NCBI GenBank assembly: GCA_965652645.1
Contig: CBFGXE010000005.1
Coordinates: 67,654-131,653, forward strand
Direction: 5' to 3'
Source of the DNA: ZC4RG30 sp965652645
Lineage (GTDB): Bacteria; Pseudomonadota; Gammaproteobacteria; Steroidobacterales; Steroidobacteraceae
DNA: 64,000 nucleotides
Shown here: positions 42,790 to 50,885 of the stretch, one piece after another
Layout: each line of letters opens with the position of its first letter
Numbering within the stretch: the stretch's first letter is position 1
Notes under the pieces: generated by a model
The model's database searches: none
What the model was told of the DNA's origin: nothing
The model's input: only the letters and a program-made list of their open reading frames with translations
Translations under genes and position numbers: made by a program

Positions 42790-43613
42790 GCCGCCTTGTA
42801 GTTGCCGGAGGAAGTCGGGTTGGCGCTGGCCCGCAGCAACAGCCAGGCGCCGGCCACCAGCATGGGCAGCGACAGCAGCTGGCCCATGGTGAACCAGTCA
42901 CCGGCCAGGTAGCCGATCTGCATGTCTGGCAGGCGCACGAACTCCACCGTAAACCGCACCAGCCCGTACCAGAGCAGGCCCAGGCCGATCACCGCGCCAG
43001 CGGGCCGCGGCCGGCGCGCGAACCACAGCAGCAGCAGGGCCAGCGCCAGCCCCTCCAGGGCCGCCTCGTAGAGCTGGGTTGCATGGCGCCCCACCACTTC
43101 GCCGGTGGCGGGATCGGGCACGAGGAATCCCCAGCGGAAATCCGTTGGCGCGCCCCACAGTTCGTTGTTGATGAAGTTGCCGATGCGCCCGGCGAGGATG
43201 CCGAAGCCGGGCAGCGGCGCGCAGAAATCCAGCACGTCGATCACCCGGCGGCGCTGGTTGCGCGCATAGAGCACCAGCGCCAGGATCGTGCCCACCAGCG
43301 CGCCATGGAACGACATGCCGCCCTGCGTGATCTTCACCGGGTACAGCCAGTCTTCGGTGAGCAGCTCCGGCGTGTAGGGCAGCACGTACATCAGCACGTA
43401 GCCCAGGCGCCCGCCGATGATCACGCCCACCATGGCCCAGAAGATCATGTCGTCGACCTGGGTAGCGCTCCAGGTGCTGCCCGGGCGCTTTGCCTGCCGC
43501 CGCGCCAGCCACCAGGCGATGGCAAAGCCGATGACGTACATGATGCCGTACCAGTGGATCTTCACCGGGCCGAGCGCCAGCGCCACCGGGTTCATCTCTG
43601 GATATTGGAGCAT
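42786..43613 (-). CDS. lgt: Prolipoprotein diacylglyceryl transferase Lgt
   Basis: Inner-membrane enzyme that adds diacylglycerol from phosphatidylglycerol to the lipobox cysteine of prolipoproteins. The 275-aa product has about seven membrane segments and the Lgt signature [13 protein letters not shown] with the essential Arg, plus [17 protein letters not shown] and the catalytic-His region. The start [20 protein letters not shown] is standard. Ten bases separate it from the upstream methyltransferase gene. Substrates occur in the window: several exported proteins have lipoboxes, such as the metallo-beta-lactamase-fold and SnoaL-like proteins. Confidence 0.96.
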   Translation of the reverse strand: MLQYPEMNPVALALGPVKIHWYGIMYVIGFAIAWWLARRQAKRPGSTWSATQVDDMIFWAMVGVIIGGRLGYVLMYVLPYTPELLTEDWLYPVKITQGGMSFHGALVGTILALVLYARNQRRRVIDVLDFCAPLPGFGILAGRIGNFINNELWGAPTDFRWGFLVPDPATGEVVGRHATQLYEAALEGLALALLLLWFARRPRPAGAVIGLGLLWYGLVRFTVEFVRLPDMQIGYLAGDWFTMGQLLSLPMLVAGAWLLLRASANPTSSGNYKAA

Positions 43614-43622
43614 CGCGCGATT

Positions 43623-44804
43623 CTACCGGCAAACGCGCGCGAACAAGGCTTTCAGATAACGTGTCTCGGGCATGGCCGGGTGGACGGGATGATCCGGCGA
43701 CTGTCCGCCGGCCGCGATGATGGCCAGCTGCACGCCGGCGCCCTGTGCCGCGGACTGCAGGATCCCGGGGAAATCCTGGGCCGGCAGGTGCCAGGAGCAG
43801 GAGCAGCTCACCAGCAATGCATCATCGGCAGCCAGCTTCAGGGCCAGCTGGTTGAGCTTGCGATAGGCCGCCTCGCCCCTGGGCAGGTCCTTGCGGCGTT
43901 TCACGAAGGCGGGCGGATCAACCACCAGCACTTCAAAGCGGCGTCCCTCGGCATGCAATGCATGGAGCACGTCGAAGGCATCGCCGCGACGGGTCTCAAG
44001 CGTGAGCCCGTTGCGGGCCGCATTGGCAGCGGCAGCCTCGAGCGCGGTCGCGGAGGAATCCACGCACAGGGCCCCGGAGGCGCCGGCCGCCAGCGCCGAA
44101 ACGGCCCAACCGCCAACATAGCTGCATACATCCAGAACGCGCGCGGCAGGGGGCAGGAATCCGCGCAGCAGCGCGCGGTTGGCCGTCTGGTCATAGAACC
44201 AGCCGGTCTTCTGTCCGCCCGCCAGGGGAGCGAGGAACTGCAGGTCCCCTTCGCGCACCTCAAGCGACTCCGGCGGCTCGCCATCCGTGCACACGATCCC
44301 GTGGGGCAGCGACTCCAGGTCGCGCGCCCCGCCCTCGTTCTTCCATACCACCAGGCGCGGCTTGAGCAGCCCACGCAGCGCCGCCTCGATTTCCTCGCGC
44401 CTGAGGTCCATCGCCAGCGTGGCGATCTGCCCCACCAGCACGTCGCCGAATCGGTCCACCACCAGCCCCGGCAGGCCATCGGACTCACCGTAGACCAGCC
44501 GGTAGTGATCGCCGCGGCAGAAACGCTCACGCAGCCGCAATGCCTGCCCGAGTCGCTGCGCAAACAGCGCCGGGCCGATGGCCTCGCCCTCTTCCCGGCT
44601 GTAGATGCGCGCGCAGATCAGCGCCCGCGGATTGGCCAGCCCATGGCCGATGAAGCGGCGATGGTGATCCAGCACCCTGACGGCCGCGCCCGGCTCGATG
44701 CCGGCCAGCGGCGTGGCCGCGGTATCCACTTCATTGGCGAATACCCAGGCGTGGCCGCCACGAAGACGGCGGTCCTCGTGGCGGCGCAGGATCAGGTCGG
44801 GCAC
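43623..44804 (-). CDS. RlmI-like 23S rRNA cytosine methyltransferase
   Basis: Class I SAM methyltransferase with an N-terminal PUA domain (LRRHEDRRLRGGHAWVFANE), 393 aa, the architecture of RlmI, which makes m5C1962 in 23S rRNA. The SAM pocket is VLDVCSYVGGWAVSAL near residue 235, and the catalytic-type motif IV is VVDPPAFVKRRKDL near 300. The conserved KTGWFYDQTANRALL precedes the Rossmann fold. The cysteine pair SCSCSWHL lies in motif VI as in family members. It is four bases from the YceI gene upstream and ten from lgt downstream, in one run. Confidence 0.9.
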   Translation of the reverse strand: MPDLILRRHEDRRLRGGHAWVFANEVDTAATPLAGIEPGAAVRVLDHHRRFIGHGLANPRALICARIYSREEGEAIGPALFAQRLGQALRLRERFCRGDHYRLVYGESDGLPGLVVDRFGDVLVGQIATLAMDLRREEIEAALRGLLKPRLVVWKNEGGARDLESLPHGIVCTDGEPPESLEVREGDLQFLAPLAGGQKTGWFYDQTANRALLRGFLPPAARVLDVCSYVGGWAVSALAAGASGALCVDSSATALEAAAANAARNGLTLETRRGDAFDVLHALHAEGRRFEVLVVDPPAFVKRRKDLPRGEAAYRKLNQLALKLAADDALLVSCSCSWHLPAQDFPGILQSAAQGAGVQLAIIAAGGQSPDHPVHPAMPETRYLKALFARVCR

Positions 44805-44807
44805 GGG

Positions 44808-45383
44808 TCAGTCGGCCTTGACGGCCTCGATGGAGATCAGCAGCTTCGTGTCCATCCTGAAGCCGCTGGACTTGCCGTAGTCCAGGCCGAACTCGTCGCG
44901 CATGAACTTGCCGGAGGCATCGGCGCCGCAGACTTCCCGGCGCTGCATGGGATGCGGCTTGCACAGGAAGCTGTTGATGGTGAGCTTCACCGGCTTCGTC
45001 ACGCCCTTGAGCGTGAGCTGGCCGTCCACCTCGGCGGGCGTATCGCCGTTCCACTTGCTGATCTTCCCCTTGTAGGTGGCGGTGGGGAATTTCGCCACGT
45101 CGAACATGTCGGCGTTCTTCGCGTGGTTGTTCATGCCGTCATGGCCGAAGTCGATCGACGCGGCGTCGATGGTCACGTCCACCTCGCCGGTCTTCGCGGC
45201 CACGTCGAGCACCACCTTGCCGGTGGTCTTCCTGAACTTGCCCCGCCACAGCGACAGGCCACCCATGTGGTCGGCCTCGAATGCCGGATAGGTGTGGGAG
45301 GAATCGATGTTGTAGGTCACCGGGGCGGCGATGGCGGTGCCGGCAGCGGCCAGCAGGGCAAGCGTCGTCAGTCTGCGGATCAT
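44808..45383 (-). CDS. YceI family periplasmic protein
   Basis: A 191-aa secreted lipocalin-like protein of the YceI family, which binds isoprenoid-type lipids such as octaprenyl chains. A signal peptide covers residues 1-19 ([14 protein letters not shown]). Core motifs are [39 protein letters not shown], and [14 protein letters not shown]. The C-terminal half has two cysteines ([17 protein letters not shown]) that could form a disulfide. ATG 45383 follows AAGGGGAAACC. A second, shorter YceI gene and a cytochrome b561 lie immediately upstream, a common trio in which YceI proteins may handle quinones or their by-products. Confidence 0.92.
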   Translation of the reverse strand: MIRRLTTLALLAAAGTAIAAPVTYNIDSSHTYPAFEADHMGGLSLWRGKFRKTTGKVVLDVAAKTGEVDVTIDAASIDFGHDGMNNHAKNADMFDVAKFPTATYKGKISKWNGDTPAEVDGQLTLKGVTKPVKLTINSFLCKPHPMQRREVCGADASGKFMRDEFGLDYGKSSGFRMDTKLLISIEAVKAD

Positions 45384-45418
45384 GGTTTCCCCTTGCGTGA
45401 GTTTGCGGTGCATCGCGG

Positions 45419-45955
45419 CTAGCGGCCGCCGACCAGATGGAACTTGATGGTGATGTTGTCCTCGACCACGCCATCCCACACCGGATCGCCGATGCCGAAG
45501 GCCTTGCGCGAGATGGTGAAGCTGCCGTCGAAGGTGCTGCCCTTCACGTTCACGGGCACCGTGATGGTCTGCGACTTGCCCTTGAGCGTGAGGGTGCCGG
45601 TCGCATCGAAGCGCGTGGCCGACACCGGCTTGATCGACGTGGACCTGAAGGTGCCTTTCGGGTGCGCGGCGGTGTCGAACCAGGCCTTCTTGGCGAGCTC
45701 GGCGCTGTACAGCGGATCGCCGATGTCATAGCTGCCCATGTCCACCTCGATCTGCGCGCTGGAGGCGGCCACGTTGGCCGGATCGTAGTCCACCTGCCCC
45801 GACCACTTCAGGAAGGGGTTCTCCACCGCGACGCCTTCCTGCTTGAAGGTGGCCGTCAGGGTGCTCTTGTTGGCCGGGCCCACTGCCAGCGGCGCGGCCA
45901 TCAGCAGGCCGGAGACCGCCAGCAACGCCGGGGCCAGGATGCGATGTCTCTTCAT
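45419..45955 (-). CDS. YceI family periplasmic protein (second copy)
   Basis: A 178-aa YceI relative, distinct from its neighbour. It has a signal peptide (1-20, [14 protein letters not shown]), [20 protein letters not shown], and the repeat-like [20 protein letters not shown] near the C-terminal third. No cysteines are seen in the mature part. The Shine-Dalgarno GAGGAGGAC is close to the ATG, which begins ten bases after the cytochrome b561 stop. The two YceI copies share layout but little sequence, so an old duplication is more likely than a recent one. Expected role: binding of a lipid or quinone in the periplasm. Confidence 0.9.
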   Translation of the reverse strand: MKRHRILAPALLAVSGLLMAAPLAVGPANKSTLTATFKQEGVAVENPFLKWSGQVDYDPANVAASSAQIEVDMGSYDIGDPLYSAELAKKAWFDTAAHPKGTFRSTSIKPVSATRFDATGTLTLKGKSQTITVPVNVKGSTFDGSFTISRKAFGIGDPVWDGVVEDNITIKFHLVGGR

Positions 45956-45965
45956 GTCGTCCTCC

Positions 45966-46502
45966 TCAGTTGCGCCGCCATGCCAGCATGCGGCGCAGCG
46001 TGCCATCGCGCAGGATGAATTGATGGTGCAGCGCTGCCAGCACATGCAGGCCCACCAGCACGGCCAGCGCGATGGACAGCGTCACGTGCACGTCCAGCCA
46101 GGTGGCGGCCAGCTCGCGGTTGCGCTCCACGAGGTTCGGCAGCGGCACCTTCCCGAGGTAGACAACCGGATAGCCGGAATAGTTGCTGTACACCCACCCG
46201 GTGAGCGGCATCACCAGCAGCAGCAGGTACAGCAGCCCGTGCCCCAGCCGCGCGAAGAGGCGCTGCCAGGCGGCCATGGCCACCAGGGGAGGCGGCCGGT
46301 GCGTGAGCCGCCAGAGCAGGCGCGCCACGGCCAGCAGCAGCACCGTCACGCCCACCCACTTGTGCCAGTTGTAGACCTTGAGCCGCTGCGGGCTGACGGC
46401 CATCTCCGTCATCGTCCAGCCCATGAAAAGCGCGGTCAGGACCAATGCCGCGATCATCCAGTGCAGGCCAACCGCCGTGCGGGTGTAATGCGTATCCGCC
46501 AA
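45966..46502 (-). CDS. Cytochrome b561
   Basis: Four-helix diheme membrane cytochrome of the bacterial b561 (CybB) type, 178 aa. Heme-ligand histidines are visible: GLHWMIAAL in helix 1, NWHKWVGVTV in helix 2, and GLHVLAALHHQF in helix 4, with the LGHGLLYLLLLVMPLTGW stretch in helix 3. E. coli CybB oxidises superoxide and passes electrons to ubiquinone. The YceI genes directly downstream may bind the quinone or lipids involved; that link is inferred from repeated co-occurrence of the families. It is the first gene of the minus-strand run ending in folA. Confidence 0.93.
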   Translation of the reverse strand: MADTHYTRTAVGLHWMIAALVLTALFMGWTMTEMAVSPQRLKVYNWHKWVGVTVLLLAVARLLWRLTHRPPPLVAMAAWQRLFARLGHGLLYLLLLVMPLTGWVYSNYSGYPVVYLGKVPLPNLVERNRELAATWLDVHVTLSIALAVLVGLHVLAALHHQFILRDGTLRRMLAWRRN

Positions 46503-46536
46503 ATCAGCCCTCTTGCCGGGTGCAAAAGCGGGCAGT

Positions 46537-46875
46537 CTAGCCTGTAGAGGCCCCCCGGAACATGAACCAGGCAGCCGCGACCATGCACAGCCCGGCCCAC
46601 AGGAAGTCCAGCTTCAGCGGCGTGCGCATGTAGAAGACCGCGAATGGCACGAACACCGTCAGGGTGATGATTTCCTGCAGGATCTTCAGCTGCGGCAGGG
46701 TCAGGGTCGCATGGCCGATGCGGTTGGCCGGCACCTGCAGCAGGTATTCGAAAAGCGCGATGCCCCAGCTCACCAGGGCCGCCACGAACCAGGGCCGCCC
46801 GCCCAGGTCCCTGAGGTGGGCATACCAGGCGAAGGTCATGAACACGTTGGACACCGTAAGCAGCGCGATGGCCAC
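46537..46875 (-). CDS. DUF486 (DMT-like) membrane protein
   Basis: A 112-aa protein with four membrane helices, family DUF486, related to small multidrug-resistance/DMT transporters. Motifs are SNVFMTFAWYAHLRDLGG near the N-terminus, SWGIALFEYLLQVPANRIG, LPQLKILQEIITLTVFVPFA and the C-terminal FLWAGLCMVAAAWFMFRG. As sequenced, the only in-frame start is GTG 46875. A better start, ATG 46903 (MSSTLPP), is out of frame by one base across a run of seven G at 46882-46888, so a one-base homopolymer error or mutation is suspected. Function unknown. Confidence 0.8.
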   Translation of the reverse strand: MAIALLTVSNVFMTFAWYAHLRDLGGRPWFVAALVSWGIALFEYLLQVPANRIGHATLTLPQLKILQEIITLTVFVPFAVFYMRTPLKLDFLWAGLCMVAAAWFMFRGASTG

Positions 46876-46932
46876 CAGCGCGGGGGGGAAGGGTCGAGGA
46901 CATGGGGATGGGTTGGGGTGCCGCGAATGCGG

Positions 46933-46947
46933 ATTCGATATACGAAT
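46933..46947. promoter_or_regulatory. Inverted repeat in the DUF486 / cytochrome divergent gap
   Basis: ATTCG-ATATA-CGAAT has perfect 5-bp arms and is conspicuously A/T-rich for this region. It lies in the roughly 200 bp between two divergent genes and is a plausible operator. The same gap holds TTATAC at 47010-47015, a possible -10 for the downstream cytochrome operon. Confidence 0.35.
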
Positions 46948-47078
46948 TTAGGGGGTCAACGCCCTGATATGCCACCGGTCCCGGGAACCCTTTGCCCGTG
47001 CCGATGATCTTATACTTGACTGGCTTTGCACGCAGCGCGTTTGGGCGTTTGCCGTGCTTCTCCGGGGGAGATCGTTAC

Positions 47079-49586
47079 GTGAGACTGATTCGTGCTCGGC
47101 AATTCCTGACCCTGGTTGCCGCCTGTGGCGCTGCGGGTCTTTCCACTGCGGTAGCTGCCCAGGCAGCCTCCCCCGCGGGTGATGCCCATGGGCAGTGGGA
47201 GGTGGTCGAGACGTACTGCTTCGGCTGCCACAACACCGAGGACTGGGCCGGCAGCGTGGCCTTCGACATCATGTCGCCGGACACCATCCCCCAGGAAGCC
47301 AAGGTCTGGGAGACCGCCATCAAGAAGCTCAAGGGCGGCCTCATGCCCCCGCCGGGCAGCAAGCAGCCCGGCCAGGCCGCCACCGCGCAGCTGGTCAACT
47401 TCCTGGAAACCACGCTCGACAAGGCCCAGGCCGAACCCTACGCCGGCCACGTGCCCCTGCGCCGGCTCAACCGCCGTGAATACGCCAACGCGGTCCACGA
47501 CCTCATCGGCCTGAAGATCGATCCGGCCACCTACCTGCCCACCGACGCGGTGGTCGACGGTTTCGACACCGACGCGGCCTCGCTGCGCGTGACCCCGGCC
47601 TTCCTCGACCAGTCCGTGTCGGCCGCGCGCACCCTCGCCCTGTACGCCGTGGGCGATGCGAAGTCGGTGCCGCTCGAAACCACCTACGGCCCGGTTGCCG
47701 CCATGGTGCTCTCGCTGGCCGCCCGCCCCGCAGAGGGCTCCGGCAACCAGCAGAAATACCAGGACGGCATGCCCTTCGGCACCCGCGGCGGCATGTCGGT
47801 GGAGCACATCTTCCCCGCCGATGGCGAGTACGTGCTGAGCATCGGCGACATGGCGCTGGCCCGCACCGTGCCCAACATGGAGTTCGAGAACACCGTCATC
47901 GCGCTGCTCGACGGCAAGGAATTCTGGCGCACGACGATCGGCGGCGAGGACGATCACCGCGGCATCGACCAGCGGCTCGACGACGCGGTGGCCAGCATCA
48001 ATGGCCGTTTGAAGGACATCCGCTTCCATGCCACCGCCGGCCAGCACACCGTGGCGGTGACCTTCCTGCGTCGCAGCTATGCGGAGCATGACGATCGCAG
48101 CGCCTCGCCCGGCCACTCCGACGACGGCCGCGGCTACAACCCGCTGGAAGGCGGCAACCAGCGCGTGCCGGCCGTGCACGCCATCTACATCAAGGGCCCG
48201 ACGAAGATCACCGGCATGAGCGACTCGGAGAGCCGCAGGAAGATCTTCATCTGCAAGCCCGCCAGCGCCGCCGAGGAACCGGCCTGCGCGCGCCGCATCG
48301 TCGAGAACCTCGCCCGCAAGGCCTTCCGTCGCCCGGTCGGCGATGAGGACGTGCTGCCGCTGCTGGGCTTCTACGAGCGCGCCCGCCAGGATGGCGCGAC
48401 CTTCGACGTGGGCATCCGCGAGTCGCTGTCTGCCATCCTCGCCAGCCCGTTCTTCCTCTATCGGGCCGAGACGGCCACCGAGGAAGGCAGCCGCGAGCTC
48501 ACCGACCTGGAGCTGGCCTCGCGCCTGGCGTTCTTCATCTGGAGCAGCCTGCCTGATGACGAGCTGCTGGAGCTGGCGGTGAAGAAGCAACTCTCGAAGC
48601 CCGACGTGCTCAAGGCGCAGGTGCGGCGCATGATCCGCGACGACCGCGGCGTCTCGCTGACGCGCGACTTCGCCTTCCAGTGGCTCAACGTGGCCAAGCT
48701 CGACGCCATCGTGCCGGCCCGCGCGCAGTTCGCCCACGCCTCCGGCGTCTATGACGTGCGCGCCTCGTTCAAGAAGGAGCTGGAGCTGTTCATCGACAGC
48801 ATCCTGCGCGACGACCGCAGCGTGGTCGACCTGCTCACCGCCGACCACACCTTCATCAACGAGCAGGTGGCGCAGGTCTACGGCCTGACGGACATCCGCG
48901 GCAACGGCTTCCGCCGCGTGACGCTGAAGGATCCGAAGCGCTTCGGCCTGCTGGGCAAGGGCGCCATCCTCACGCTCACCGCCAACCCGAACCGCACGGC
49001 CCCGGTGCTGCGCGGCGCCTGGATCATGGAGCGCATCCTCGGCACGCCGCCGGCGGTGCCGCCGCCCAACGTGGAGCAGCTGCCGGCCAACGTGGCCGGC
49101 CGCGCGGCCACCGTGCGCGAGCGCACCGAGATCCACCGCCAGAACCCGGCCTGCGCCAGCTGCCACGCGGCGATGGACCCGCTGGGCTTCGCACTGGAGA
49201 ACTTCGACACCGTGGGGCAGTTCCATGCGGTCGATCCCCAGTCCCGCCAGCCCATCGACTCCGAGGCGGTGATGCCGGATGGCACCAAGCTGCACGGCCC
49301 GGAGGACCTGCACAAGGCGCTGGCCGCCCGCGGCGACCAGCTGGCGCAGGTGATCACCGAGAAGCTGATGGTCTACGCGGTGGGCCGCCACCTCGACCCG
49401 CGCGACATGCCGGCCGTGCGCCGCATCGTGCGCGCCGCCGCCGCCAGCAACTACCGCTTCGAGGACATCGTGCTCGGGGTGGTCAACAGCGACGCGTTCC
49501 GGCGCCGCGAGGCCGCGCCGGCCCTGCCTGCGTCGACCCTCGCACAGGCTTCGAATATCATTTCAACCAACGATCCTGGTCCCTGA
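47079..49586 (+). CDS. DUF1592-type exported cytochrome c (planctomycete-like)
   Basis: An 835-aa secreted protein with the domain string found in planctomycete-type cytochromes: an N-terminal heme site CFGCHN (residues 47-52), DUF1587 (VPLRRLNRREYANAVHDLIG), DUF1595/DUF1592 (ENLARKAFRRPVGDEDV; FFLYRAETATEEGS; LASRLAFFIWSSLPDDELLE), DUF1588 (RFGLLGKGAILTLTANPNRT) and DUF1585 with a second heme-type motif CASCHAAMDPLGFALENFD (692 on). The signal peptide is residues 1-30. GTG 47079 is preferred because GGGGGAG lies eight bases upstream. It is the first gene of a four-gene module; the next encodes the Tat-exported DUF1552 partner. The reaction is unknown. Confidence 0.88.
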   Translation: MRLIRARQFLTLVAACGAAGLSTAVAAQAASPAGDAHGQWEVVETYCFGCHNTEDWAGSVAFDIMSPDTIPQEAKVWETAIKKLKGGLMPPPGSKQPGQAATAQLVNFLETTLDKAQAEPYAGHVPLRRLNRREYANAVHDLIGLKIDPATYLPTDAVVDGFDTDAASLRVTPAFLDQSVSAARTLALYAVGDAKSVPLETTYGPVAAMVLSLAARPAEGSGNQQKYQDGMPFGTRGGMSVEHIFPADGEYVLSIGDMALARTVPNMEFENTVIALLDGKEFWRTTIGGEDDHRGIDQRLDDAVASINGRLKDIRFHATAGQHTVAVTFLRRSYAEHDDRSASPGHSDDGRGYNPLEGGNQRVPAVHAIYIKGPTKITGMSDSESRRKIFICKPASAAEEPACARRIVENLARKAFRRPVGDEDVLPLLGFYERARQDGATFDVGIRESLSAILASPFFLYRAETATEEGSRELTDLELASRLAFFIWSSLPDDELLELAVKKQLSKPDVLKAQVRRMIRDDRGVSLTRDFAFQWLNVAKLDAIVPARAQFAHASGVYDVRASFKKELELFIDSILRDDRSVVDLLTADHTFINEQVAQVYGLTDIRGNGFRRVTLKDPKRFGLLGKGAILTLTANPNRTAPVLRGAWIMERILGTPPAVPPPNVEQLPANVAGRAATVRERTEIHRQNPACASCHAAMDPLGFALENFDTVGQFHAVDPQSRQPIDSEAVMPDGTKLHGPEDLHKALAARGDQLAQVITEKLMVYAVGRHLDPRDMPAVRRIVRAAAASNYRFEDIVLGVVNSDAFRRREAAPALPASTLAQASNIISTNDPGP

Positions 49587-49605
49587 AGGTCTGGAGGCTA
49601 GAGCC

Positions 49606-50883
49606 ATGTTCCTCACCAAGAAGCACCTGTCCCGCCGCACTGTCCTGAAGGGCGCCGGCGCAGCCATTGCCCTGCCGCTTCTGGATGCCATGGTCCCGGC
49701 GCACACGGCGCTGGCCCAGACCGCCGCGGCGCCCAGGACGCGCCTGGGCTTCGTGTACTTCCCGCATGGCGCGGTGCAGAAGTTCTGGACCCCCGAGGGC
49801 ACGGGCAGGAACTTCAGGTTCTCGCCCATCCTGCAGCCGCTGGAGCCGATGCGCGACTACGTGACGGTGGTCACCAACCTGCGCAACAAGCCGGGCGAGA
49901 GCACCAACCCGCACGGCATCATCGAATCCACCTGGCTCACCTGCAAGAGCCCGGATGACCGCAGCAACCCCACGCCGATCCACGGCATGTCGATCGACCA
50001 GGTGGCCGCGCGCGACATCGGCCAGGAAACCCCGCTCACCACGCTCGACGTGTGCGGCGAGCCGGGCGGCTCGGTGAACTTCCGCCAGGGCGGCCAGGGC
50101 CTGCCGCTGGAGGGCAATCCCCGCAAGGTGTTCTTCACCATGTTCGGCGCCGGCGATTCCAACGCCGACCGCATGGCGCGGCTGCAGTTCACCGGCAGCA
50201 TCCTCGACTACACCCGCGATGCCACGCAGAAGCTCTCGCGCTCGCTTGGCCCCTCCGACCGCGCGCTGGTCAACGACTACCTGGAATCGGTGCGCGAGGT
50301 CGAGGGCCGCGTGCAGAAGCTGATGGCCAAGGCCGACAGCCTGGGCAACCTGCCCGATGCGCCCATCGGCGCGCCGGACGACTTCAGCGAGCTCATCGAC
50401 GTGCAGTTCGAGATGATCGCGCTGGCCTTCCAGACCGGCCAGACCCGCATCGCCACGCTGCGCATGATGCGCGAGGCCACCATGCGCACCTTCCCGTCGG
50501 TGAACGTCGACGAGGCCTTCCACCCGCTCTCGCACCATGGCGAGGATCCGGACAAGCACGAGAAGCTGGTGCGCGTGCAGGCCTACCAGACCGAACGCTT
50601 CGCGCGCTTCATCAAGCGCCTGTCGGAGATCAAGGAAGGCAGCGGCAACCTCCTCGACAACTCCATCATCCTGTTCGGCTCCAACATGGCCAACAGCGAC
50701 CTGCACAACAACAACCCGCTGCCGCAGCTGCTGGCCGGCAAGGGCGGCGGCATCAAGGGCGGCCAGCACCTGGCCATGCCCAAGGACACCCCGCATGCCA
50801 ACATCCTGCTCACCATGGCGCAGCGCGCCGGCGTGCAGCTGGAGAAGTTCGGGGATTCCACCGGCGCCTTCAGCGAAGTCTGA
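49606..50883 (+). CDS. DUF1552 Tat-exported protein
   Basis: A 425-aa protein with a twin-arginine signal (SRRTVLKGAGAAIALPLLDA, residues 9-28), so it is exported folded, often a sign of a cofactor or complex partner. The mature part matches DUF1552, a sulfatase/DUF1501-like fold: LGFVYFPHGAVQKFW, HGIIESTWLTC, GPSDRALVNDYLESVREVE, LSHHGEDPDKHEKL, LFGSNMANSDLHNNNPLPQL. His and Asp-rich motifs in the last third could bind metal. GGAGG precedes the ATG by eight bases. It follows the DUF1592 cytochrome, a pairing known from planctomycetes and some proteobacteria, and precedes the ankyrin gene by two bases. Confidence 0.88.
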   Translation: MFLTKKHLSRRTVLKGAGAAIALPLLDAMVPAHTALAQTAAAPRTRLGFVYFPHGAVQKFWTPEGTGRNFRFSPILQPLEPMRDYVTVVTNLRNKPGESTNPHGIIESTWLTCKSPDDRSNPTPIHGMSIDQVAARDIGQETPLTTLDVCGEPGGSVNFRQGGQGLPLEGNPRKVFFTMFGAGDSNADRMARLQFTGSILDYTRDATQKLSRSLGPSDRALVNDYLESVREVEGRVQKLMAKADSLGNLPDAPIGAPDDFSELIDVQFEMIALAFQTGQTRIATLRMMREATMRTFPSVNVDEAFHPLSHHGEDPDKHEKLVRVQAYQTERFARFIKRLSEIKEGSGNLLDNSIILFGSNMANSDLHNNNPLPQLLAGKGGGIKGGQHLAMPKDTPHANILLTMAQRAGVQLEKFGDSTGAFSEV

Positions 50884-50885
50884 AG

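Noticed and set aside
42345..45422. A 1025-codon plus-strand open frame opposite thyA, lgt and the RlmI-like gene
   Set aside because: Composition is Arg/Ala/Gln/His-rich without domains; the minus-strand genes account for the region.
47010..49391. A 793-codon minus-strand open frame opposite the DUF1592 cytochrome
   Set aside because: The plus-strand product has signal peptide, heme motifs and DUF domains; the minus frame has none.
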